From a bacterium (lineage in GTDB: Bacteria; Electryoneota; Electryoneia; Electryoneales; Electryoneaceae): a stretch of 58,047 nucleotides of DNA. The stretch's first letter is position 1, and the number at the start of each line of letters is the position of its first letter. The stretch covers positions 1-58,047 of the forward strand of contig JAHLLB010000031.1 in the NCBI GenBank assembly GCA_020444425.1, written 5' to 3'. The notes below the pieces were generated by a model. It saw nothing but the letters and a program-made list of their open reading frames with translations. It made no database searches and had not been told where the DNA came from. This document shows positions 17,809-27,253 of the stretch, piece after piece. The position numbers were made by a program, and so were the translations under genes.

Positions 17809-19287
17809 ATGAAAACATCCGCAAAGATCTCGCTCGTCATCATATACTTTCTGATCATGGCTAAAGCAGCATTGGCTCAGCCATCGGATGTCCTCTGGAC
17901 ACGCAGTTACGGCGGAGAGGGCCTTGAGTATTGCCATACGATTATCAGTACCCTGGATGGCGGTTTTGCAGTTACTGGCACGACGGAGTCCAATACTGCG
18001 GGTTTTACTGACATGTGGTTGGTAAAAGTCGACGAAAATGGTGATGAAAGTTGGACCGGGTTGTATGGAGGTAGTTATTACGAGCTGGGTAGCAGCGTTG
18101 TTCAAACTTCTGATGGTGGGTATGCTCTCGTCGGTTGTGTATCAGATAACGGACCTATTTACGAATACTATGACATGTGGCTGGTTAAAATTGATTCAGA
18201 AGGCAATGAATTGTGGTCGCAGTCATATGGTGGTGCTGGATGGGATTACGGTGTAGATTTACAGGAAACGGCGGATGGCTACATTTTGACGGGGCATACT
18301 GATTCTTTCGGAGGTGGTATAGGCTCAAATATATGGTTGCTAAAAACGGATCACGAGGGAGATGAGATTTGGAGCCAAACCTACAATTACGAAATTGACG
18401 ATGAACCGAGTCGTGTCATAAAAACTAGTGATGGCGGATTTTTGATCTTGGGTATTGTATGGGTACGTAATCGACCATACTACAATACAAATTTATGTGT
18501 TATAAAAACGGATTCGTTTGGAAATGAATTGTGGGTATATCATAGTGGAAGTAACGTATACTCAGATTCTGGTAGTCAAGTACTTGAAACGGTTGATGGA
18601 AATTACATGATTATTGGATCGACGGGAACTTATGCAACAGATTCATCAGATATATGGTTAATAAAAATAGATCAAAATGGAGATGAAATCTGGAGTAGAA
18701 CTTATAATGAAACTGGAAGTGAACGAGGCTATGGAATTCAAGAGGCTAATAATGGATACTTTATTGTAGGTACTAAAGATCTATTTGGTGATGATGAATC
18801 TATCTGGGTAATAAGAACAGATGCAGAGGGGGTTATGATATGGTCTGACTACATATATAACGTATTACCAATGAGTTTGAGTAGAATATATACTGCCGAG
18901 CCAACACAGGAGGGGAGCTTTGTATTGGGGGCAAATGATAGCCCGATAAATGGCGATACATGGCTTTCTCGTTTAACTCCAACATACTTGGGCATGGAGA
19001 ATGGTTCGTTTGATGACAAAGATTACCAGTTTGCGGTGGATATTTATCCGAACCCGTTCAACCCGTCCACAACCGTCTCCATCAACCTGCCAGCACCATC
19101 CGGCCTGCGCGTGAGCATCTTTAATACCGTTGGGCAAGAAGTTGCGACGCTGGCAGACGGCGATTACCCGGTGGGAAACCACGATTTCACGTTCGACGGA
19201 ACAGGACTGACGAGTGGGATTTACTTCGTGCAGGCAACGGATAGCGGCGGACTGCATGAGGTGCGGAAGATTGTACTGCTGAAATGA
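17809..19287 (+). CDS. Secreted propeller-like protein with sorting domain, AT-rich core
   Basis: 492 residues. A signal peptide ends near ALAQ; the start has GGGGGG upstream. The body consists of seven or so repeats of roughly 50 residues with the pattern W-x3-YGG ... TxDGGYxxxG ... DMWLVKxDxxGNExW, a common propeller-like array in secreted proteins of this bacterial group. The sorting module closes the protein (IYPNPFNPSTTVSINLP, IFNTVGQEVATLA, SGIYFVQA, ending RKIVLLK). The middle of the gene (about 18350-19000) is clearly AT-rich, while the last 270 bases coding for the sorting module are GC-rich like the chromosome. This suggests a foreign body joined to a resident tail. Confidence 0.82.
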   Translation: MKTSAKISLVIIYFLIMAKAALAQPSDVLWTRSYGGEGLEYCHTIISTLDGGFAVTGTTESNTAGFTDMWLVKVDENGDESWTGLYGGSYYELGSSVVQTSDGGYALVGCVSDNGPIYEYYDMWLVKIDSEGNELWSQSYGGAGWDYGVDLQETADGYILTGHTDSFGGGIGSNIWLLKTDHEGDEIWSQTYNYEIDDEPSRVIKTSDGGFLILGIVWVRNRPYYNTNLCVIKTDSFGNELWVYHSGSNVYSDSGSQVLETVDGNYMIIGSTGTYATDSSDIWLIKIDQNGDEIWSRTYNETGSERGYGIQEANNGYFIVGTKDLFGDDESIWVIRTDAEGVMIWSDYIYNVLPMSLSRIYTAEPTQEGSFVLGANDSPINGDTWLSRLTPTYLGMENGSFDDKDYQFAVDIYPNPFNPSTTVSINLPAPSGLRVSIFNTVGQEVATLADGDYPVGNHDFTFDGTGLTSGIYFVQATDSGGLHEVRKIVLLK

Positions 19288-19291
19288 AAAA

Positions 19292-19320
19292 GAGAGATAC
19301 GTCACTTCGTTCAGGATGAC
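19292..19320 (-). repeat. Right copy of the 29-bp inverted repeat
   Basis: Reverse complement begins GTCATCCTGAACGAAGTGAC; three mismatches to the left copy at 17718-17746. It starts five bases past the stop codon at 19287. Confidence 0.8.
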
Positions 19321-19374
19321 TTCCTGACAAGCATCACCATTCTGAGATCCTGAGTTTCAACTTTTGACTTTCAT

Positions 19375-19415
19375 GTCTGAAGTCTGAAGTCTCACATCTC
19401 ACATCTCACATCTCT
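19375..19415 (-). repeat. Heptamer array containing the MFS transporter stop codon
   Basis: Plus strand units TCTGAAG TCTGAAG TCTCACA TCTCACA TCTCACA TCTC. The coding strand of the MFS gene ends GAGATGTGA inside the tract. Confidence 0.8.
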
Positions 19416-20740
19416 GCTCTATCCCCGTCATACCGTTGCAGCAGCTGCATGATCAGACCGGACAGGAGCCACAGCACCGCCGCGACAACCAACGCGGTGA
19501 TGGTGCCGAAAACGTGCATCACGAGCAGCGCTAGCAGCGGCGCGAACATCCCGCGCAGGCCCATTGCGGCGAGGTGGACCGCCTGGAACGAGCCGGCGTC
19601 TTCGTTGGCCGCGAAGCGAACGCTGGAGATGTTCCACAGCACCGCGACCCCGCCCATCGCGACGCCGAACATGAGGAAGGACGCGTACACGAACGGCAGC
19701 GCCAGCGAGTCGAACACTCCCGCGCAGATCAGTAACAGTGGAAAGATCGCCAGCAGCGAGAATACACGCGCGGCGAGGGTATGGACCGGCATCCGGTCGA
19801 ACCAGCGTCCGAACAGCGCGATGGACGGAATCACGATCAACTGGTAGATCGTGCCGCGCGCGAACCCGATGGTGGTATAGTCGAGCTGAAGTTCGTCCAC
19901 GAGGAACAGCGGCACCACGGGCAGAGTCGTCATGAACGCGATCCCGTAGACCATGAATCCCAATTCGAAGCGGAAAAAGTCCGGGCGTCTCTTCAGCAAC
20001 TGGACCATCTCAACCAGCGGCTGGGTGAAGACCGAGGCGCTGAACCGTTCCAGCCGGGCGGAGCGGTCGGCGCGTGTCGGCATGGTTGCGAAGGCGAGGG
20101 TCGAGACCATGTTGAACACGGCAGCGAAGAGGAAAACGTGCCGGTAGCCGCCGGTTTGACGGTCCATCCAGTACCCCGCAGCCAGCGACACGACCGCCGC
20201 GATGCCTTCACGGATGCCGATGGAGGTGCCGAACACGCCGCCCTGCTTTGCCTTGTCGACGTGTTGCTGCAGGATGCGGTTCTGACCAGTGAGCTGGATG
20301 GTGAAAGGCAGGTAGAAGACAATGAACACGATCAGCAGGTGATAGACGTTGCTGACAAATGCCCCGCCTGCCAGCGCGAGACTGCTGATAACACCCGAAA
20401 TGAAAATGTAGGGCCGCTGGTCGCGTCCCTTCAGCATCCGTCCCGCCCACAGCGCGGCGAGGCTGGATACCGGCATCACCATGGTGATTAACGTGACCCA
20501 CAGTGGATTGGCGAGCAGATCCTTGCGTGCGATGACTTCGCCGAAGCGCAGCACAGCCATGGTTGGACCGGCGAACGATACGGCCAGCATGAAGCGTGAC
20601 CGCAGGGCGCCGGAGGGGGTCCGCAGGTTGAGGTACCAGGTGCGCATGGGGTGGAAGGTAAGGGTTGAGGATTGGAACGGGGTTGGGTCCGGGAGACCGT
20701 GGGTGCGAAGCAAATTTTCGAGGTATGGGCTTTGGAGCAT
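19406..20740 (-). CDS. Major facilitator superfamily transporter
   Basis: 444 residues, inner membrane. About 12 hydrophobic segments are visible, with an MFS-like loop after the second helix (AALWAGRMLKGRDQRP) and a central loop (MPTRADRSARLERFSASVF) between the two halves. The substrate cannot be inferred. The start is uncertain: the ATG at 20740 has no good ribosome binding site and the ATG at 20647 is an alternative. The final codon and stop come from a heptamer array. Confidence 0.8.
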   Translation of the reverse strand: MLQSPYLENLLRTHGLPDPTPFQSSTLTFHPMRTWYLNLRTPSGALRSRFMLAVSFAGPTMAVLRFGEVIARKDLLANPLWVTLITMVMPVSSLAALWAGRMLKGRDQRPYIFISGVISSLALAGGAFVSNVYHLLIVFIVFYLPFTIQLTGQNRILQQHVDKAKQGGVFGTSIGIREGIAAVVSLAAGYWMDRQTGGYRHVFLFAAVFNMVSTLAFATMPTRADRSARLERFSASVFTQPLVEMVQLLKRRPDFFRFELGFMVYGIAFMTTLPVVPLFLVDELQLDYTTIGFARGTIYQLIVIPSIALFGRWFDRMPVHTLAARVFSLLAIFPLLLICAGVFDSLALPFVYASFLMFGVAMGGVAVLWNISSVRFAANEDAGSFQAVHLAAMGLRGMFAPLLALLVMHVFGTITALVVAAVLWLLSGLIMQLLQRYDGDRAEM

Positions 20741-20929
20741 TCATCGGCATTGTCGTATACTAATTCACGCAAGCCTTTTGGCTGGTTTGCGCCGGGTATC
20801 CGTTTTTGTCAGGGGAGGACGGAACCCTGCTATCAGAAACTGGTTTGACCTATTTGCCACATCCGCAAGCCGTAAATCCAACGTGGATCTCCCCGGGTCA
20901 ATGATGTCGATCGAACGTCGAGGCGTCTC

Positions 20930-22183
20930 ATGAGTATCCGGTCACGTGTTTCATCCTTCCTTTCTGTCCTGATTCTTCTCATTCTGGTTGCCGGGTGCAA
21001 TATTGACCAGGAACCGGTCATCGACGGGATGGGTGTGAGCAAGCATCTCGAGAAGATGCTGATCACCGATGATGAACGGTTGATCGACAAATTCATGGGC
21101 GCGGCGATCGCCGCGGGCGGGGATGGTGTCCCGTACATCATCAAGGCGTGGAAGAAGAACACCGACGTCGAATCCCGTTGCCGGTTGGCGAGTGTGATCG
21201 AAGGTGTCGGCCCGGACGCTGCCGAGATGGTCCCCTACCTGCTGGAGGAGCTGGAGGCGATTGATGAGCTGCGAGTCTCGTGCGCGGCGATGGCATTGGG
21301 CGGAATCGGCCCGGCGGCGGCTCCGGCGGTGGAACGGCTGGGGAATCTGCTGCGAGCGTCGGATTACAGCACGCAGGCCAGTTTGTTGTATGCCCTTGGT
21401 GGGATCGGGGAAGCGTCCGGGTCCCAGGTCCAGTTGATCAAGGAAGCGGTGGAACGTGACCAGACCAGCGCGATCGCGATAAAGGCGCTGAGCCGGATGG
21501 GCGAAGCCGGTGTGCACGCGATTGAACCGTGGATGGAAGACGAGTCCGCGCAACGCCGGTTGTGGGCGGCGCAGGTTTTGTCCAGCATGCCGCCGAAGGA
21601 CGTGTCGATGGTGCTGGACCCGTTGGCGAAGCTGCTGCGCGACAAGGATCCGCGTGTCCGGATTCAGGCGGCGAAGGCGTTGGGCGGGGCGGGCTCGGAC
21701 TCCTTACCGGTGTACCAGAATGTTGTGCATGCGCTGCGTGACAGCGACGAAGAGGTACGCGAGGCGGTGGTGCAGGCGTTGATCCGCATCGGGCCGGTCG
21801 GCGGCAAGGAACTGATCAACGCGTTAACCGACAAGTACTGGTATTCACGCGAAGGTGCGGCACGTGTGATCGGCACGTTCTCCTCGTTGGCCGAAACCGC
21901 CAAGTCGAACCTGATCACGGCGCTGAACGATCCGAACGTGAATGTGCGGGTTGCAGTGATCAACGCTCTGACCATCCTCGGTCCGTCGATCACCAACGAC
22001 ATGATTCTGCAGCTGCGGTCGAACCAGTTGTATCGCAAGTTCGGCGGCGCGCGTGTGCTGGGGAATATCGGCCCGCCGGCACGGTCGGCCCTGCCCGATC
22101 TGCAGAAACTGCTGCAGGACCGTGACGCGCTGGTCCGTAAGGAAGCGCAGGACGCCATCCTCAAGATCAGCGGCGAACGGTGA
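20930..22183 (+). CDS. HEAT-repeat lipoprotein
   Basis: 417 residues. A lipoprotein signal peptide with lipobox LVAGC (Cys at about 22) anchors it to a membrane. The rest is built of about ten helical HEAT/PBS-type repeats (DKDPRVRIQAAKALGGAG, DSDEEVREAVVQALIRIG, DPNVNVRVAVINALTILG, DRDALVRKEAQDAILKI). Such scaffolds bind proteins in the periplasm or at the membrane; the partner is unknown. A repeat cluster follows the gene. Confidence 0.85.
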   Translation: MSIRSRVSSFLSVLILLILVAGCNIDQEPVIDGMGVSKHLEKMLITDDERLIDKFMGAAIAAGGDGVPYIIKAWKKNTDVESRCRLASVIEGVGPDAAEMVPYLLEELEAIDELRVSCAAMALGGIGPAAAPAVERLGNLLRASDYSTQASLLYALGGIGEASGSQVQLIKEAVERDQTSAIAIKALSRMGEAGVHAIEPWMEDESAQRRLWAAQVLSSMPPKDVSMVLDPLAKLLRDKDPRVRIQAAKALGGAGSDSLPVYQNVVHALRDSDEEVREAVVQALIRIGPVGGKELINALTDKYWYSREGAARVIGTFSSLAETAKSNLITALNDPNVNVRVAVINALTILGPSITNDMILQLRSNQLYRKFGGARVLGNIGPPARSALPDLQKLLQDRDALVRKEAQDAILKISGER

Positions 22184-22218
22184 TTCGGTTCGTTCATTGA
22201 CGAACAGTGATAACCGGT

Positions 22219-22560
22219 TGCCCCTGAATGCATGTGCCCCTGATGGCTTCGCCAGCAGGGGTTTTCCGCTTTCGGACCACCCGCGATAGCCGTCACAAAC
22301 AGACGTGACGGTCTATCACGGGCACCAACCGACGACTACGCATGCCCACGACATTCATGTCGTGGATTATCCACCGCCGGACGACCCGTACCTGTGCATG
22401 CCCCTGTGACCCGCCGGTCAGTTTCGGCGGTTCGCAGGGGTTTTCCGCTTTCGGACCACCCGCAATAGCCGTCACCAACACCCGTGACGGTCAATCACGG
22501 GCACCAACCGACGACTACGCATGCCCACGACATTCATGTCGTGGATTATCTGTCGCCGCA
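22219..22560. repeat. Cluster of hairpin repeats with a 116-bp direct duplication
   Basis: Units in order: CCCTGATGGCTTCGCCAGCAGGG-type hairpin followed by TTTT (22236-22264, possible terminator of the HEAT gene), a GCCGTCAC...GTGACGGT hairpin, the ACGACATTCATGTCGT hairpin, a CCCCTGTGACCCGCC...GGCGGTTCGCAGGGG hairpin, then the second and third units again. The segment 22256-22371 recurs at 22435-22550, with the few differences falling in the GCCGTCAC hairpin loop and its flanks. Confidence 0.85.
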
Positions 22561-22922
22561 ACCACCTTCGCACATCAGCTCGGATCGTCGTCCCTGATTT
22601 CGGTTCGTCCGCGTCAGCAACTCCTGCGACACGGGGACACGAATGATTCCCTTCTATGCTTCCAGCTCGGACCTGCCCTCGGGCTTCAGCCCGGGATTCG
22701 CGGACGATCAAGCAACCACCGCATTCACGCCCTCGGACTTCAGTCCGGGCCGATCCATCGCCGAACCAATCTGAGTTAGGCCCACCTCACACGTTGCTTC
22801 CTGCCGGTTGAATCGTCAGATTAACAGTGACGGGTCAACACGTACCGGTCCCATGTCAAACAACGGGTAGACGACCCGATTTCACTCATCGAGTCCACCG
22901 TTCAATCTCACACGACGGTCCC
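22561..22922. other. Gene-free region with two further hairpins
   Basis: The segment contains CTCGGGCTTCAGCCCGGG (about 22678-22695) and CTCGGACTTCAGTCCGGG (about 22731-22748), two stem variants on one CTCGG-CTTCAG-CCGGG frame. The rest has no feature I recognise and includes the leader of the next gene. Confidence 0.55.
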
Positions 22923-24710
22923 ATGACACGATCTCGCTCATACTTTCCATCCCACGTTCATCCCCGGACGTTGTTCGGGTTGGCGCTGCTCATGGCGATC
23001 CTGCTGACAGTTCCCGTCTCCGCCCAGTGGTCAGCCGATGGCGTCATTCCGATCGACAGGGCTGTAACCCAGGGCTACGACTGCTGTCCGGACGGTCAGG
23101 GTGGTGCGTGGTGGGCACAGAATTTCTGGTCAATGTCTAACCGGCACATCCATCTCCAGCACATCGACAGTGACGGTTATCTGAGTTTTGACTCGTTGGG
23201 TGTCGATGTTGTGAACGCATCAGGCTGCCAGCTGATCGGGATCGAACCGGGTCTGGACGGTGATGTCGTTGTCATGTTTACCCGCTCGTATCAGGAGGGT
23301 GACATTTACTTCTCCCAGGTATTTGCGCAACGGCTGACGCTGAACAGCGTGGACCAACGGGTAGAGAGGTTGTGGGGTGACCTTGGGATCAATATCAGCA
23401 ACAACGATTTTAATGTGAAATACCCATATAATTACGATGGATACTCGACAGTATCGGATGGTGCGGGCGGGCTCTGGGGACTGTGGCAAAATTCTAGTAA
23501 TGTCTATGTCAGCGGTGTGAACGCTGATGGATCACTGAAACATGAAGCTGGCGTTGATCCACAGTTAGACTATGATAGCAACATTGATGAGGATATTCAC
23601 ATCGTTGAAGATGGCGCTGGTGGACTCACGATGATGTTCGCCAGCGATGCTGATGGCCGCGTATCGGATCGCCACTTCTACGCTGTTAATATTTTGGCCG
23701 ACGGTAGTTTTCGCTACGACGAGCGGCAGTTAGTCCTGAACTGGCCTGAAAACGATATTGCTGGATATTATACCAAGCCATACCACCTTCGCAGAGATCC
23801 TCAAGGCGGCTATGTCATAACAACTGCGTATTGGTGGCAACGCATCTCGGACGACCTTGTTCCTCAATGGGCGGATCAGGGAGTTCGAGCGTACGATTGG
23901 GATCCACCCAATTACAATTTGGACGAAAAAAGCAATCCGGTGATTCTCGCTGATCGCAGCATCTTGCAGCTTTGCACGACGCAGCCCTATGAACAAGCCT
24001 ACCTGGAACAGGTTCTTGAGGACGGTACTCGCCGTTTTGGTACAGACTGGGGTCCGGTTGCAGGAGATAGTACGCTTGACCAGTTTCTCCCGGGTCCAGA
24101 TTTCCTGGCGCCCGATAGTGAAAGTGTTATTTGCATCTACAATGGATATTTATCATGGCCGGCAGGATTTCGAACAATGATTCAACGTCTAACCCCCGAC
24201 GGGACAAATCTCTGGTCACACATAGTTCAAATAGGCACTAATACTATAACGCTTCGTCCTACTTATTGGACGGTATTCTATATCGACGACTACAACATCT
24301 GTTACTTTTGTGTTCATGCAGGTGCTCCTGATGATGAGTTTAAGTTTTATGCATTCAAGTTGAATGTAGAAGACGGTACGTTGGCGGGGGTCAACTCTGT
24401 TTCTGAACCGACGGATGGCGATCCCAGCTCCCCTTCTGCCCCAGCTCTGATCAGCAATGCGTATCCGAACCCGTTTAACAGTAGTGTAGCATTGACGATT
24501 TCGGTTCAGGCGCCGGGGATATACGACCTCGTGGTCCACAACGTGCTCGGACAGACGATCCACCGGGAAGCCGTGGACATCCACGCGCCCGGCGAGTTTG
24601 TTCAGACCCTAACTCTGCCGGAGGGCAGCGCGTCGGGGATCTACTTCCTCACGTTGCAGCTCACGGACGGCCGTCACCTGAGTCAGAAGAAGGTGGCGTA
24701 CCTGCGCTAG
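22923..24710 (+). CDS. Secreted protein with sorting domain
   Basis: About 595 residues from the ATG at 22923, chosen because a signal peptide (TLFGLALLMAILLTVPVSAQ) follows closely; an upstream in-frame ATG at 22827 has no such context. The body has recurring DGxGGxWxxW and QRLTPDGTNLWS motifs and resembles a propeller. The C-terminus carries the sorting module (AYPNPFNSSVALTISV, VHNVLGQTIHREAV, SGIYFLTLQ, ending KKVAYLR). The middle of the gene (about 23380-24400) is more AT-rich than both ends. Confidence 0.8.
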   Translation: MTRSRSYFPSHVHPRTLFGLALLMAILLTVPVSAQWSADGVIPIDRAVTQGYDCCPDGQGGAWWAQNFWSMSNRHIHLQHIDSDGYLSFDSLGVDVVNASGCQLIGIEPGLDGDVVVMFTRSYQEGDIYFSQVFAQRLTLNSVDQRVERLWGDLGINISNNDFNVKYPYNYDGYSTVSDGAGGLWGLWQNSSNVYVSGVNADGSLKHEAGVDPQLDYDSNIDEDIHIVEDGAGGLTMMFASDADGRVSDRHFYAVNILADGSFRYDERQLVLNWPENDIAGYYTKPYHLRRDPQGGYVITTAYWWQRISDDLVPQWADQGVRAYDWDPPNYNLDEKSNPVILADRSILQLCTTQPYEQAYLEQVLEDGTRRFGTDWGPVAGDSTLDQFLPGPDFLAPDSESVICIYNGYLSWPAGFRTMIQRLTPDGTNLWSHIVQIGTNTITLRPTYWTVFYIDDYNICYFCVHAGAPDDEFKFYAFKLNVEDGTLAGVNSVSEPTDGDPSSPSAPALISNAYPNPFNSSVALTISVQAPGIYDLVVHNVLGQTIHREAVDIHAPGEFVQTLTLPEGSASGIYFLTLQLTDGRHLSQKKVAYLR

Positions 24711-24824
24711 TCGGCGAGTCAGTTCGTGTCACCCATCTCACGTCCATGTCCGGTGGAGGCTGGCGCGGGCAGAGGTTTCCTGCCTACGTTCCGGAGCCCG
24801 TAACTTCACGTGAGAAAGTCCCAG

Positions 24825-26465
24825 ATGGCGCACGACGATCGAAGTTCCGCAAGCAGACGTCCCTCCTTTCTGTTGATGATCGCTGCGGTGTTGGTTGCCT
24901 TCATGGCCGGCCTGGTGGTCAGCGATGGTCCGGAAGCGGTCGGCATCCCCACCGGTTCGACCAGTCCGGAGCGTAAATTCCGTGACGTCATCCGGCTTGT
25001 CGACCACGCGTACGTTGACGAACCGAACGACTCCCTGATGTACGAGGGCGCGATTGTCGGCCTGCTCGAGCAGCTTGACCCGCACTCGGTGTACATCCCG
25101 CCGAAGGAGCAGGAGGCGGTGGATGAGACGATGCAGGGCGAGTTCAGCGGAATCGGCATCCAGTTCGATATCCGGGACGGTGTGATCACTGTTGTCAGCC
25201 CGATCCCCGGCACCCCGGCGGATCGTATGGGCCTGCGTGCGGGCGACCAGATCGTGGAGATCGAGGGTGTCAGCGCGATAGGTATTTCAAATGACGATGT
25301 GCGCAAGAAGTTGCGTGGGGCGGAGGGGACACAGGTCAACATCAGCGTCCGCCGTCCGGGCAAGAGCGAGCTCATCAAGCTCACATTGACGCGCGGTAAG
25401 ATCCCGATTCACTCGGTGGAGGCTTCATTCCTGCTCGATGACGGCAAGACCGGCTACATTATGATCAGCCAGTTCACCGCCGTGACCGAGTCCGAGCTGG
25501 AGCAGGCGCTGGACGACCTCGAGCGGCAGGGAATGACGCAGCTGATTCTCGACCTGCGCGGCAACTCCGGCGGGTACCGTGTGCAGGCGCATGAGGTCGC
25601 GGACAAGTTCCTCACGGCTGACCAGGTCATTCTGACAACGAAAGGCCGTGCGGAAGGAACCAGCGACACGTTGTGGTCGACCAGCAACACGCATGCGTAC
25701 ATGCCGCTGATCGTGTTGGTGAGCAACGGGACTGCGTCCGCGAGCGAAATCGTGGCCGGCGCGATCCAGGATCTGGATCGTGGACTGGTGCTCGGCCAGC
25801 CGACGTTCGGCAAGGGGCTGGTGCAATACCCGTTTGAGCTGAACGACGGCAGCGTGGTGCGGATTACGATCAGCCGTTGGTATACGCCGACCGGTCGCTG
25901 TGTGCAGCGGCCGTGGGAGGATGGCATCGGCGAATACCTGATCGGTGCGTACCGGGATGGGTCGGACCTGGATTCGCTGGAGATATCCTCGCCGGACAGT
26001 CTTGGCGAGCCCTATTTTACGCGTACCGGGCGCAAGGTTTACGGAGAACGAGGCATTCAGCCGGATGTATTAATCCATCCGGGGTTGCTGAGCGACTATG
26101 GAGCAGACATGTTGAGTGAGCGCATTCTGTTTGACTGGTCGCAGGAGCTGGCGTCGCAGATGGGTCAGCCGACGATGCCGTTCGACGAGTTCCTGAGGAG
26201 TTGGCAACCGACACGCGCGCAGCTGCGAGACTTGTTTGCGTATGCGGCGGACAGAGACCTCGAGTACGACGCGGAGGGTTGGACACAGGACGCAGATTAT
26301 CTTGAGAACCAGATCCGTGCGGAGGTGGCGCAACGCCTGTACAATGGGCGAAATTACCTCTGGCAGGTGTTGATCAACGGGGACGCGACAGTGGACAGTG
26401 CGTTGACGCGGATGGGCGAGGCGGATGCGCTTGCACGGTCGGGTTCACTCGAGGAGAGCGGTTGA
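24825..26465 (+). CDS. S41 family C-terminal processing peptidase
   Basis: About 546 residues from the ATG at 24825, preceded by GAGAAAG. One N-terminal membrane segment (FLLMIAAVLVAFMAGLVVS) would place it on the periplasmic face. A PDZ domain follows (GEFSGIGIQFDIRDG ... GLRAGDQIVEIEGV), then the protease domain with the Ser motif NGTASASEIVAGA and the Lys motif FGKGLVQ, giving the Ser/Lys dyad. The family trims C-termini of exported proteins and cell-wall enzymes. The C-terminal extension after about residue 430 is not assigned. The Exb/TonB cluster follows 122 bp later. Confidence 0.92.
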   Translation: MAHDDRSSASRRPSFLLMIAAVLVAFMAGLVVSDGPEAVGIPTGSTSPERKFRDVIRLVDHAYVDEPNDSLMYEGAIVGLLEQLDPHSVYIPPKEQEAVDETMQGEFSGIGIQFDIRDGVITVVSPIPGTPADRMGLRAGDQIVEIEGVSAIGISNDDVRKKLRGAEGTQVNISVRRPGKSELIKLTLTRGKIPIHSVEASFLLDDGKTGYIMISQFTAVTESELEQALDDLERQGMTQLILDLRGNSGGYRVQAHEVADKFLTADQVILTTKGRAEGTSDTLWSTSNTHAYMPLIVLVSNGTASASEIVAGAIQDLDRGLVLGQPTFGKGLVQYPFELNDGSVVRITISRWYTPTGRCVQRPWEDGIGEYLIGAYRDGSDLDSLEISSPDSLGEPYFTRTGRKVYGERGIQPDVLIHPGLLSDYGADMLSERILFDWSQELASQMGQPTMPFDEFLRSWQPTRAQLRDLFAYAADRDLEYDAEGWTQDADYLENQIRAEVAQRLYNGRNYLWQVLINGDATVDSALTRMGEADALARSGSLEESG

Positions 26466-26587
26466 TTCTTTTTCCGCCGCTCGGTAAACTTAGAGACTGT
26501 ACGTAACATCTCTACACACACACTAAGGGGCGTTCCAAATGCTGAAGCTGGTGGTAGCTCAGCACGTCCGTTACGAGGGAGGCCGGA

Positions 26588-27232
26588 ATGGTTGAGCTGT
26601 TTCTGCGAGGCGGTGACTTCATGTGGCCGATTCTCGCCGTGTTCATTATCGGTTTGATGTTCGTGATCGAGCGTTTCATCAGCCTTTCCATGTCCACGGT
26701 GAATACGAAGAAGTTCGTGGTGAAGGTGAACCAGGCTCTTCAGGAAGGTGGCCCACAGGCAGCGAAGGAAGTCTGCGAGAAGACGCGTGGTCCGATTGCT
26801 TCGGTGTTCCATGCCGGCTTGCAGCGCATGGGCATGGGCATTGACGCGGTGGAAAAGAACATCATGAACGCGGGTCAGATCGAGATGAGCTTCCTCGAGA
26901 AGAACCTCGTCTGGTTGAGCACCGTGATCGCGATTGCCCCGATGCTTGGGTTTACCGGGACGGTTTCCGGTATGGTTGGCGCGTTCGACGCGATTGCCGC
27001 GGCGAACAACATTTCGCCGTCCATCGTTGCGGATGGTATTTCGCAGGCGCTGTTGACGACGTTGTTTGGTCTGATCGTCGCGATGATCATTCAGTTCTTC
27101 AACAACTTCTTCGTGTCTCGCATCGACAAGATCGTCGGTGACATGCAGGAAGCCTCGGTCGAATTTGTCGACACGCTTCTCGAGTACGAAGCGGCGCACC
27201 CGGAAGTCACGCGTGGTGGCATCAACGGTTAA
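26588..27232 (+). CDS. exbB: MotA/TolQ/ExbB proton channel family protein
   Basis: 214 residues with three membrane segments: WPILAVFIIGLMFVIERFI near the N-terminus, then STVIAIAPMLGFTGTVSGMV and TTLFGLIVAMIIQFF in the second half. The conserved family core (APMLGFTGTVSGM ... DGISQALLTTLFGL) is present. It should form the channel of an energy-transducing complex with the two ExbD proteins and TonB encoded directly downstream. Confidence 0.9.
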   Translation: MVELFLRGGDFMWPILAVFIIGLMFVIERFISLSMSTVNTKKFVVKVNQALQEGGPQAAKEVCEKTRGPIASVFHAGLQRMGMGIDAVEKNIMNAGQIEMSFLEKNLVWLSTVIAIAPMLGFTGTVSGMVGAFDAIAAANNISPSIVADGISQALLTTLFGLIVAMIIQFFNNFFVSRIDKIVGDMQEASVEFVDTLLEYEAAHPEVTRGGING

Positions 27233-27253
27233 CCAGCCACCTCGGAGGCGAGT

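Noticed and set aside
17718..19320. Insertion sequence
   Set aside because: Inverted repeats are present, but the only gene between them is a secreted protein with a sorting tail and no transposase motif; kept as a finding, not called as an IS.
22219..22560. CRISPR array
   Set aside because: Repeats are palindromic, irregularly spaced and of several kinds; there are no uniform spacers and no cas genes.
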